Under the pieces are notes generated by a model. That model was not told where the DNA came from. It was given only the letters and a program-made list of their open reading frames with translations, and ran no database searches. 13,563 nucleotides of DNA, from NCBI GenBank assembly GCA_026770585.1, contig MU647242.1, positions 71,568 to 85,130 of the forward strand, in the 5' to 3' direction. Made by a program: the position numbers and the translations under genes. Position 1 is the first letter of the stretch. Every line of letters starts with the position of its first letter. The stretch is from Baffinella frigidus (lineage: Eukaryota > Cryptophyceae > Cryptomonadales > Baffinellaceae). Below are positions 7,253-13,292 of this stretch, one piece after another.

Positions 7253-7437
7253 GATCGTGTTTCTGTCTTCTTATTTGTGTTTAAAATGTGTACAAAATGT
7301 GTGCCGGCTGTGTGTTGAGGTTGCTGGATGCTGGTTTTGTGTTGTTTCGAAGTCGTGTGAGCATTCTTGTTGTTCAGCTTCAGGGCACGAGTCAGGTCAG
7401 TGATCGTTCGGGTCGCTTAGGCTGAATTTTGTGGTTT

Positions 7438-8124
7438 TCATTCAGTGGCATTCCCTCCCGATGGTTTTCCTTCTGTTTGGTCTTTAAAGTTCTGTCGTTT
7501 TGAGTGTTTACGAGCGGACTGGTATGTTTTTTGGAGGTTGTCCCTTGAAGATTTCAAGTCCAATGGGCATGACTTTGGATCAGTGTCGCATAAATCAGAA
7601 TAGTGGGCACCAAAGGTCCAGCGTTTGTTGCAGAATTCCCAGGGTTGCGGAGAGTTGGGTCGTTTCTTGGACTGTTCAGGATATGGGACTGTGTTAGGTG
7701 GTCCTGGTTGTTGGTTTTGTTTGTTTGGGAGGGATCTCTGTTTGTTCGGGTTGAGGTCTGGCCAGGAGAAGGGGAGTTGTTGTGTGGGTAGAGTTGTGGT
7801 GCCTTTATAATTAGTAGCCTTTGGTTTCAAGTCACCAGAGTAGTCGTCTTGGCAGGTGGCAGGGGCTGTTGCAGGGTGTTCGCCATTTTTGTTTGTTCTC
7901 AAAGCCTGGAGTGCTATTTCAGTGAGGGAGTTGAAGGCCATCCTGAAGTTGGAAAGTTGGTTTGCAGTGAGGTTTGTGTTTTGTTTATCTGAGTGTAGGG
8001 GAAGTATGAGTTTGTGAACTATGCTTTTTTGATAGAAGATTGCGCGTACAAGTGCCATGTTTATGGTTATTTTAGGTTCCTTGGTTTCATCGTATGTCCA
8101 TGCTTGGGCAAGGCGCAATTTCAT
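7438..8124 (-). CDS. Putative Gag-like ORF of element J (228 aa)
   Basis: It starts at an ATG, and the frame is open a further 29 codons upstream to a TAA at 8212-8214. A splice-acceptor-like ACTTCCTCCAG at about 8199-8209 lies in that extension. The N-terminal 80 residues look globular and helical (MALVRAIFYQKSIVHKLI, SLTEIALQAL). Residues 95-160 are rich in P, N, Q, K and T. Near residues 165-179 there is WEFCNKRWTFGAHYSDLC, which resembles a CCHC zinc knuckle with the second Cys missing and altered spacing. The basic tail is KHSKRQNFKDQ. This order (helical domain, Pro/Gln/Asn linker, knuckle-like motif, basic tail) is Gag-like. No protease or reverse transcriptase follows. It could instead be an unrelated host or transposon protein. 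Its A-rich codon usage is unlike genes 1 and 2. Confidence 0.4.
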   Translation of the reverse strand: MKLRLAQAWTYDETKEPKITINMALVRAIFYQKSIVHKLILPLHSDKQNTNLTANQLSNFRMAFNSLTEIALQALRTNKNGEHPATAPATCQDDYSGDLKPKATNYKGTTTLPTQQLPFSWPDLNPNKQRSLPNKQNQQPGPPNTVPYPEQSKKRPNSPQPWEFCNKRWTFGAHYSDLCDTDPKSCPLDLKSSRDNLQKTYQSARKHSKRQNFKDQTEGKPSGGNATE

Positions 8125-8336
8125 TACTGCTTCTCTTGTCAGAGAGTATGCGAGGAGTGTGTTTGTATTAGTGAATGTGATTGGGATGATGAGAGGGTCT
8201 GGAGGAAGTATTTACACAGATCGAAAGAGGACACTATCCTAGGAAGTCCTTCCAAAGATCAATTGATTTGGCCCAGGGGTCGAGGAGTAATGGCCGTTTG
8301 AATGGCGGGCCAGCCTCACGGAATTTGTTTTTTCGC

Positions 8337-8507
8337 GCTTTACAAAAAGACTTAAAATTGTGAGGGGCCCTTACAATTTTAAGTCTTTTTCAAAATTATT
8401 TCCGGCCAGTTAGAATTTGGGGCCTAAGGGAAATCCTAAGGATCTCCGGCCAGTTAGAATTTTTGAGATGACCGTTATTCAGATCAGCCCGCTCAAAAAA
8501 CCGGCTA
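8337..8507. repeat. Right terminal inverted repeat of J
   Basis: Inverted partner of 5692-5868. The inner hairpin has perfect 18-nt arms (8344-8361 and 8373-8390) around GAGGGGCCCTT. CCGGCCAGTTAGAATTT occurs twice within it (about 8402 and 8446), whereas the left repeat has degenerate counterparts. Confidence 0.75.
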
Positions 8508-8731
8508 TAGCCCTACGGTGGTCCTAGGGGTGGGGCAAATTCTTATGAGCGAGGCCCTTGTACAGTGTAGAGGACAGTGGTTCGGTTTTGGGTATCGAAG
8601 CTCTAAGTGCACCTTGTGTCCTTACGTGCCCTGACTGTACTCCCAACATACAGGAGTGCCTCGTTCATAAGAAACAGCACCCCCCCTAGGGACCACCATA
8701 GGGCCCTAGGCATAGGCCTACTGTACTCCCA
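8507..8731. mobile_element. Two decayed halves of family A elements
   Basis: 8507-8567 is a right half (CCCTACGGTGGTCCTAGG, then ATTCTTATGAGCGAGG and CTTGTACA). 8649-8731 is a left half (TACAGGAGTGCCTCGTTC, ATAAGAAACAG, CATAGGGCCCTAGGCATAGG). They are separated by 80 bp and may be one rearranged element or two truncated ones. The right tip of J abuts the first half, so J probably inserted into or beside an A element. Confidence 0.6.
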
Positions 8732-8733
8732 AC

Positions 8734-8897
8734 ATCCCGTAAGCGGCGAGTAGGCGCATACGCCCTACCGTAGGGCCCTAGGACCTGCCTAGGACGGGGG
8801 GGAGGCGAGGTTTAATAAGTTGACAAACACGACCGCTTCACGCTAGGGGGAGAGATCCTCTTGGCGGTCAACTTTGACGGCCTCGCCACTTAAGGGT
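8734..8897. mobile_element. Family B element carrying an internal family C block
   Basis: The left end is degenerate (ATCCCGTAAGCGGCGAG) and the right end CCACTTAAGGGT. The core ACCGTAGGGCCCTAGGACCT is followed by GCCTAGGAC. It is then interrupted at 8796-8857 by a C block (GGCGAGGTTTAATAAGTTGA, CACGACCGCTTCACGC, AGGGGGAGAGATC) and resumes CTCTTGGCGGTCAACTTTGA. The same B::C junction is found inverted at 9945-10176, so the composite itself has been copied. Confidence 0.7.
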
Positions 8898-9093
8898 CAT
8901 CATAACCGGGTCGGGTAGTGTAGTAATTTTGAGCCAAACCAAGGATATCTCCTTGAATCTCCCCGTCAGCAATTCCGTAGTCTCTAGGGCCTCCTACTGT
9001 AGGATCGTACGAATAAATCAAAATTAAAAAATCATTCCCGGGTTCTTGCAAGGACCCAGTAAAAGCTGCTACGGGTTGCTGGTGGAGTCGCAC
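8890..9093 (-). other. Possible coding fragment, weak
   Basis: A minus-strand frame is open over about 67 codons with a protein-like translation (SLQEPGNDFLILIYSYDP, GEIQGDILGLAQNYY). It has no ATG in this stretch and no recognised domain. Its stop (TAA) lies within the terminal CCCTTAAG of the adjacent family B element. It could be an exon or gene remnant truncated by that element, or a chance ORF. This segment (8898-9093) has no other recognised feature. Confidence 0.2.
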
Positions 9094-9178
9094 TTTAGGG
9101 TCCTTTAGGTTTTAATTTCTCCCAACATATGCCAACGACACGCCCTTCCGTAGAAAGGACTGCAGAGAAGGCATTTGC
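9094..9178. repeat. Repeat K, copy 2
   Basis: Aligns with 6003-6093: TTTAGGGTCCTTTAGGTTTT, CTCCCAACATATGCCAACGA, CGCCCTTCCGTAGAAAGG, CTGCAGAGAAGGCATTTGC. Family D copy 2 follows directly. It is non-coding. Confidence 0.65.
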
Positions 9179-9185
9179 ACGCTCA

Positions 9186-9360
9186 GCAATGTGCAAGGGG
9201 GCAGCGTGAGGGCAACACGCACACAGGACAGCGCTGGCACGAGCTCTAGGGATAAACCCCGTGTAAAGTCACTCCGGCTATGCCTACATGGGGTGTATCC
9301 CCACACGAGCACACAGGCATGTGTTTCCATTTCATTCTGCAACATCCTGGCACCTCGGCA
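9186..9360 (+). repeat. Family D repeat, copy 2, with 60-bp insertion
   Basis: It shows the D blocks CACGCACACAGGACAGCGCT and GTTTCCATTTCATTC, ATCCTGGCAC. Compared with the copy at 4564-4690 it is interrupted by 60 bp (9244-9303) flanked by the 6-bp direct repeat CACGAG (9238-9243 and 9304-9309). The insert is itself palindromic: GGGATAAACCCCGTGTA at 9249-9265 pairs with TACATGGGGTGTATCCC at 9285-9301 with two mismatches. Confidence 0.7.
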
Positions 9361-9533
9361 CCCCCCCCCCGCGCCCAAGGAGGCCTATCCCTTACATGTA
9401 CGTGGGCGGTAGGAGGTGGAGTTAGAATCCACCCGGAAAATGCTCGTATGAGCGGCCGACACGGGGTACAGTAAGTGGCACAATGCGTAGCATGTGCGGC
9501 GCTGACGCTGGTTGTTTGGCAATAAATTATCAA

Positions 9534-9638
9534 TCTCTCTGTAAGTGGCCAGTAGGCTCATACGCCCTACCGTAGGGCCCTAGGACCTGCCTAGGACCTC
9601 TTGGCGGTCAAATTTGACCGGCTGGCCACTTTAGGGAT
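9534..9638. mobile_element. Family B element, uninterrupted copy
   Basis: Retains AAGTGGCCAGTAGGCTCATA, the ACCGTAGGGCCCTAGGACCT core, the GGCGGTCAAATTTGACCGGC inner palindrome and CCACTTTAGGGA. The left tip is degenerate (TCTCTCTGTAAG). It preserves the CCAGTAGG empty target site used for dating the nested A insertion at 5178. Confidence 0.75.
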
Positions 9639-9651
9639 ATGGGGTTATTCC

Positions 9652-9708
9652 CAGACGAGCAGACAGGCATTTGTTTCCATTTCATTATCGACATCCTGGC
9701 ATCCTGCA
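9652..9708 (+). repeat. Family D repeat, copy 3 (short form)
   Basis: Contains GAGCAGACAGGCATTTGTTT, CCATTTCATT and ACATCCTGGCATCC. Only the right part of the family is present. It is almost identical to the 10190 copy apart from five or six bases after CATTTCATT. Confidence 0.65.
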
Positions 9709-9710
9709 GA

Positions 9711-9750
9711 AGGTACCCCTGTACAGGGGTACCTCGCTCATAAGAAACCG
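9711..9750. mobile_element. Remnants of two abutting family A ends
   Basis: A right tip (AGGTACCCCTG) and a left tip (CAGGGGTACCTCGCTCATAA) share one central TA. The left-hand element has lost everything but its tip and the right-hand one stops after AAACCG, being cut by the family B element at 9769. Confidence 0.65.
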
Positions 9751-9768
9751 AGCCCTTCTAGGATCGCC

Positions 9769-9871
9769 ATCCCTGAAGTGGCCAGGCAGTCAAATTTGAC
9801 CGGCAAGAGGTCCTAGGCAGGTCCTAGGGCCCTACGGTAGGGCGTATGAGCCTACTGGCCACTTAAGGGAT
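9769..9871. mobile_element. Family B element, inverted copy
   Basis: The left tip is TCCCTGAAGTGGCCAG and the right tip CCACTTAAGGGA followed by TA. The interior reads in the opposite orientation to the 9534 copy (CAAGAGGTCCTAGGCAGGTC, CTACGGTAGGGCGTATGAGC). It retains the intact ACGGTAGGG site that is split by family A in the copy at 9990. Positions 9872-9944 hold nothing recognisable. Confidence 0.75.
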
Positions 9872-9944
9872 ACAGGGTTCACACGCGAAAAGAGTGGTGG
9901 GTGAAATTGGGGAGAGGAAGCGTGCTGAGTCCCAGCTGGGTCAG

Positions 9945-10176
9945 CACGAAGCGGTCGTGTTTGTCGACTTACTAAACCTCGCCTCCCCCCCGTCCTAGGC
10001 AGGTCCTAGGGCCCTACGGTACAGGGGTACCTCGCTCATAAGAAACCGCCGCCCCCCTAGGACCACCGTAGGGCCCTAGGCATGGTCCTACTGTAGGGTC
10101 CTAGCTAGGGGGGGGCGGTTTCTTATGAGCGAGGTACCCCTGTAGGGCGTATGCGCCTACTCGCCACTTACGGGAT
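9945..10176. mobile_element. Composite: family C, truncated B, nested family A
   Basis: An inverted C block (GAAGCGGTCGTGTTTGTCGA, AAACCTCGCCTCC) joins a B element at GTCCTAGGCAGGTCC, the same B::C junction as at 8734-8897. The B core is split after CTACGG by a complete A element (10020-10144, TA on both sides) and resumes GGGCGTATGCGCCTAC. It ends CCACTTACGGGATG, which matches the unusual ACGGGATGTT end of the 8734 composite. Just upstream the C block carries an extra small hairpin (GTGCTGAGTCCCAGCTGGGT) not present in the other copy. Confidence 0.7.
10020..10144. mobile_element. Family A element nested in B::C composite
   Basis: 125 bp including both TAs. The terminal arms are perfect over TACAGGGGTACCTCGCTC and continue through ATAAGAAACCGCC. 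The right half has an extra CTAG (CCTAGCTAGG). Removal of the element plus one TA restores the CTACGGTAGGGCGTATG seen in the B copy at 9769. Confidence 0.85.
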
Positions 10177-10189
10177 GTTCCTCACTACA

Positions 10190-10248
10190 CACGCGAGGCA
10201 GACAGGCATTTGTTTCCATTTCATTATTTACATCCTGGCATCCTTAGC
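10190..10248 (+). repeat. Family D repeat, copy 4 (short form)
   Basis: GGCAGACAGGCATTTGTTTC, CATTTCATT, ACATCCTGGCATCC. It is the same short form as copy 3 and lies directly after the composite element. Confidence 0.65.
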
Positions 10249-10270
10249 CACCCCCCCCGCGCGCCCTCTA

Positions 10271-10330
10271 GACCCCTCCAGACCCCTCTAGACCCCTCCA
10301 GACCCCTCTAGACCCCTCTAGACCCCTCTA
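10271..10330. repeat. 10-bp minisatellite, six units
   Basis: Units GACCCCTCTA and GACCCCTCCA repeat six times in all. The array is interrupted at the TA of the last unit by a family A element, after which GACCCC resumes at 10450. This gives a third clear TA target. Confidence 0.85.
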
Positions 10331-10449
10331 CAGTGGTACCTCGCTCATAAGAAACCGCCCCCCCCTAGGACCCTACAGTAGGCCTATGCCTAGGGTCCTA
10401 TGGTGATCCTAGGGGGGTGGGCGTTTCTTATGAGCGAGGTACCCCTGTA
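10329..10449. mobile_element. Family A element inserted in minisatellite
   Basis: 121 bp including TA on each side. The left tip has one change (CAGTGGTACCTCGCTC) and the right tip is canonical. The centre is CCTATGCCTAGGGTCCTATGG. The flanks GACCCCTC and GACCCCC show insertion within a repeat unit. Confidence 0.85.
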
Positions 10450-10504
10450 GACCCCCGAGAAGAGCCACGCCGGGCTGCCGGCCCCAAGGACTGTCTGGCT
10501 ACAT

Positions 10505-10607
10505 ATCCCTCAAGTGACCAGTAGGCGCATACGCCCTACCGTAGGGCCCTAGGACCTGTCCAGGACCTGTTGGCGGTCAAATTTGACCGCCGGGCCACTT
10601 AAGAGGT
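10505..10607. mobile_element. Family B element at the 3' end of gene 2
   Basis: Flanked by TA on both sides, with tips TCCCTCAAGTGACC and GGCCACTTAAGAGG. The core and the AAATTTGACCGCC inner palindrome are intact. Removing it with one TA restores TGTGCATATGTAGCC on the minus strand, giving a TAG stop two codons beyond the GTG that gene 1 also has before its stop. In the present sequence the stop of gene 2 (TAA, 10599-10601) lies inside the element's terminal repeat. Positions 10450-10504 retain 3'-flank homology to gene 1. Confidence 0.8.
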
Positions 10608-12118
10608 ATGCACATCAGATTGCCCAACGCAGATTGTAGCGAGGCCGTCGGTCTGGTGCCCCCCCCCTGGAGACACCTTGAGCCTCTCGAGGAGCTGCGA
10701 CACATCCTCCATCGGCGGCACCTTCCTGCCCAACGAGTCCATACACATCCGCTTACACACGATCCGAAACGACTCCTGGCCCCACGTGAGCGTCATCACA
10801 AACGGGCGGTGCACATCGTACGCCCCCCCCGCCTTCGAAGTCGACTGCTTGGCCGCCGCGATCCGCACAACCGTCGCGCGGAGGTTGCTGTCGAGCGGCT
10901 GCTCCGGGTCGGCGACGAAGTACAGGACGTCCAGCCCGCCGTGCGAGAACACCGTCTTGCCTCCGACAGAATCACTCGACACGCTCGTCGACAGGCCCCC
11001 GAACAGTCGGAAAAGCACGGTGAACGCGATGGACACGGTGTCGTCTGCGTTGAGCCGCACCGACCACTGGTCCGTGACTCGGAGGGCCTTGCGCGTCAGC
11101 CACCAGGCAGAGCGCTGCGCGATGTTGAGGGCGCTAGAAGCAGCGTACTCCAGCTGGGCTGCCGCTCGGGAGAACATGGTGGCGGCCCCCTCCTCCTTCA
11201 CCTCAAAATCGAAGAGCATTGTGATTTGCTCCAACGGCTTCATGTTGCCCACCTCCATGTCGTACGTGCCCGACACCACCTCCGCGGCCAGCAAACACCG
11301 AACGTGCGCCGCCTGTACCTTCCAAAGTGAGTGGATGTCTCCGCTCAGATCCGCGATGAACACCCCGATCGCCTCTGAAATCGGTCTCTCCGATCCGAAG
11401 AAAGGCAACCTCCTGCCTGCTGATGCCAAGACCCCAGCAATCTGCCCCGGCTGCACCCCCACCAGCGTGAGCTTGACTGCTCGCATCATGAGCAGCCACT
11501 CCGGATTTCGCAGACCAGCCGGCCCTGGCGCGCGGGTGAAGAAGCGCACTGTGATGGACCGTCCTACAACTTTGTCGCGCTCCCAGTAAGTTTCTCCGTG
11601 CGGCTCGCCCACGTCCCTCACCGCCGACTGACAGAAGCTGTGGAAGGAGTCGCCGTCCCGACCCTGCAGCGCCACCCGGATATTGCCGCGCGCCTCAACC
11701 GGTATCCAACTTGTGAGGTCCTGGAAGGACGGGCTCTGGTGCGCGATCTTGCCGCTCTTCAACTCGACGGCGATCAGTCCGGCCCCCGCTTGCCAGACTT
11801 CCTCCAGCGGCCCCGGCGTCATCAGACTGCGTGTTCGCCGAATCGCTGCCTGTAGCAGCGCTGGCCGACGCCACTGCCCAGGCACGAGCCCACGGCGCTC
11901 TCCAGGCTCTGCGTCCCAACACCAGCACCCATCAGCGTCGGCAAGCAGCCTGGGCACAGTCTCCGCTGCATGGGCTTGGGCAGGTGCTCCCGGGGTCGAG
12001 AGGGCGCAGGGTTTTGGGGGCCGGGGGTTTGGGAATTACTCGCATCAGTGACGAGATCGTCCAGCCTGCTCCAGAGCGCCTCTGACAAAGCCTCCGAGTT
12101 CTTCCGCTTGGAGGCCAT
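10599..12118 (-). CDS. Gene 2, two-exon paralogue of gene 1 (441 aa)
   Basis: Proposed exons on the minus strand are 12118-12040 and 11845-10599. The ATG context CAGTCACGATGG is identical to gene 1. Exon 1 encodes MASKRKNS to LVTDA; splicing A|GTAATT to CTACAGGCAG| restores TIRRTRSLMTPGPLEE. The first half of exon 2 is nearly identical to gene 1 (about eight differences in some 130 residues, excluding indels), then similarity falls to roughly half to two thirds. Gene 2 has two blocks that gene 1 lacks: AGAGLIAVELKSGKIAH (residues 46-62, including E54-L-K56) and VLASAGRRLPFFGSE (11388-11432). It lacks gene 1's QSTTDS/QLTTEA duplication. The C-terminus ends QSDVHTS, the last residues and stop coming from a family B insertion. 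Function and family are unrecognised, with no known motif that I can defend. Confidence 0.7.
11846..12039 (-). other. Predicted intron of gene 2 (194 nt)
   Basis: Donor GTAATTCCC and acceptor GCTACAGGCAG, phase 1, at the same codon as in gene 1. Most of the sequence (for example CCAGGCTGCTTGCCGACGCT) is identical to the gene 1 intron; the differences are mostly in the C-rich 5' part and a short deletion. A frame entering the intron from exon 1 stays open to a TGA beyond the acceptor, as in gene 1. Confidence 0.65.
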
Positions 12119-12170
12119 CGTGACTGGTTGAAAAGGCGCTGCAGCCTCCACCCGCCTTCGCCACAACCTT
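12119..12170 (-). promoter_or_regulatory. Conserved upstream flank of gene 2
   Basis: Immediately 5' of the ATG, genes 1 and 2 share GGCGAGGCGGGAGGAGGCTG (with small differences) and a pyrimidine-flanked AACCAGTCACG. No TATA box is apparent. This may be 5'UTR or promoter-proximal sequence, but the similarity could also just reflect the shared duplication. The equivalent region of gene 1 is 2752-2798. Confidence 0.35.
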
Positions 12171-12313
12171 CTTCCCTCGCCGCCGTGGCCGTGCACTTGG
12201 GAGGTCGTATTTTAGGCGCTTGCAGAATCTCGTGGACGACTGGAAATCTGAGTCAAATCTCGAGAGATCCCAAGAAAGACGCGATCACGTTGCAAGGCGT
12301 CTGGAGGGCGTGC

Positions 12314-12381
12314 GAGCGCCTTTGACTGTCTTCTCTTCCCAGATCTCGAGCGCCTGTGAGTGTCTTCTCCTTCCAGATCTC
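12314..12381. repeat. 34-bp tandem duplication
   Basis: Two units beginning GAGCGCCT and ending CCAGATCTC are arranged head to tail with five or so differences (TTTGACTGTC against GTGAGTGTC). It lies in otherwise single-copy DNA upstream of gene 2. A 105-codon frame runs through it but begins at TTG and has no recognised domain. Confidence 0.75.
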
Positions 12382-12783
12382 GCGAGAATGTTCGAAAACG
12401 AAATAAGACAGGCAAGTCGAAGTCGGATCGTGACGAGCAAGACAGACAACATTCTCGCAAAAGCTGGAAGGCTCGAGGCAGTCGCAATTCCTCCCGCGCC
12501 TGTCAACAGGATGGCCATGGACCATGATCCAAAATAATCGATAATAATTTGGAGGGTCTCCTCCACTCGCGCATCACCAGGCCCCCCAGGGTGGGTTCTG
12601 GAGTCCATCGTTTGGGCGGGGTGTGCGAGCGCGAGGGGGTGTGAAGAAGCCTCATACGAGTCGTACGAGTGCCGTACGAGGCTCTATGGGGAGCGCGGTC
12701 CTTTTGGATTCACTCAAGCACCCCAAGAGAGCCACCCTCAGGCCGCTCGGCACGGGCCAGCCTGTGCAAACCCTCTAGCTAGA
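12382..12783. other. Stretch without recognised gene
   Basis: No supportable coding region. It contains AATAATCGATAATAATTT near 12533, a TACGAG-rich palindromic patch at 12653-12682 (CATACGAGTCGTACGAG) and, at 12706-12738, a 33-bp block that is the inverted counterpart of 6141-6173 inside element J. Confidence 0.5.
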
Positions 12784-12858
12784 GAGGGGTACCCTAGGTA
12801 CCGGTACCGGTACCGGTACCTCGCTCATTTATGAGCGAGTTGAGCGAGGTTACCGGGT
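12784..12858. mobile_element. Family A derivative reduced to its termini
   Basis: GGTACCTCGCTCAT is followed at once by TTATGAGCGAG, so the two terminal arms of a family A element are fused with the whole centre missing. The left side has an expanded GGTACC repeat (ACCGGTACCGGTACCGGTAC) and the right side a short duplication (GAGTTGAGCGAGGTTACC). Confidence 0.55.
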
Positions 12859-12922
12859 ACTGATTACTGATTACGAGCTCGTACTGAATTTATCAAAGAG
12901 GTTTCGCCGTTATTGCCTAACC

Positions 12923-13063
12923 CGGTAGCGAGGTGCCCCTGTACATGGTTTGCAGAGGGGGGCGGCAGTTTCTTAACAAGAAATAAGGGGGGGGGGTAGG
13001 TTTCTTACTAAGAAAGTGCCGCCCCCTACGAGGGGGGCGGCCATAGGGCCCTAGGCATCCTAC
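12923..13063. mobile_element. Decayed family A-like palindromes
   Basis: Begins with an A right tip (TAGCGAGGTGCCCCTGTACA). Next comes a palindrome of GGGCGGCAGTTTCTTAACAA and TTTCTTACTAAGAAAGTGCC around a G-run, then GGGGGGCGGCCATAGGGCCC. The components are those of family A but rearranged. Another right-half fragment (GGGGGGCGGGCAGTTTCTTG) lies at 13206-13232. Confidence 0.5.
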
Positions 13064-13247
13064 CGATACCGGTAATAGGAATCCTAAGTATTATTACTGA
13101 TTGATTACTGTTGTACGAAGCTTCGTAGGGCAGTTGCTTATGAGTCAGGTCTACGAGCTCGTAGCGGTACGAACTTCATACGAACCTTCGTGTTGTAGGG
13201 TCCAAGGGGGGCGGGCAGTTTCTTGTGAGTGATGAGGTGTTTACACA

Positions 13248-13292
13248 TGTACGAGGCTCGTACGAGTTTCGTACGCGTACGAGCCTCGTACA
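13248..13292. repeat. TACGAG palindrome
   Basis: Perfect 17-bp arms TGTACGAGGCTCGTACG and CGTACGAGCCTCGTACA with an 11-bp loop. Related TACGA motifs are scattered from 12653 to 13200 (GTACGAAGCTTCGTAGG, CTACGAGCTCGTAGCGGTAC). It directly abuts repeat K copy 3. Confidence 0.8.

Larger units (their letters stand above)
5692..8507. mobile_element. 2.8-kb element J with long terminal inverted repeats
   Basis: The ends are inverted repeats of about 175 bp (5692-5868 and 8337-8507). They share TTTTTTGAGCGGGCTG near the tip, GAGATCCTTA, TTTCCCTTAGGCC and GAAATAATTTTGAAAAAGAC. TA flanks both sides if the tips are taken as AAGCCG and TAGCCG. Each repeat itself contains a hairpin of TTAAAATTGT and ACAATTTTAAG. 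Between the repeats lie a K repeat, an unrecognised GC-mixed stretch, a telomere-like tract and a minus-strand 228-codon ORF. The interior from about 7250 is visibly AT-richer than the surrounding DNA. No transposase, integrase or reverse transcriptase was recognised, so it may be non-autonomous, decayed or of an unfamiliar type. Confidence 0.65.

Noticed and set aside
8014-8301. 95-codon plus-strand cysteine-rich ORF
   Set aside because: Antisense to the better-supported minus-strand ORF of element J; its Cys residues come from reverse reading of ACA/GCA-rich codons.
10271-10330. CRISPR-like array
   Set aside because: The 10-bp units are contiguous with no spacers; it is a minisatellite in eukaryotic DNA.
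10608-11589. Long plus-strand frames (240 and 303 codons) opposite gene 2
   Set aside because: They are antisense shadows of a GC-rich coding sequence. The paralogue comparison supports only the minus-strand frame.
12220-12537. 105-codon plus-strand frame upstream of gene 2 with a charged translation (LVDDWKSESNLERSQERR)
   Set aside because: It begins at TTG, not ATG, runs through a 34-bp tandem duplication, has no recognised domain and no counterpart upstream of gene 1. It could be an exon but cannot be supported.
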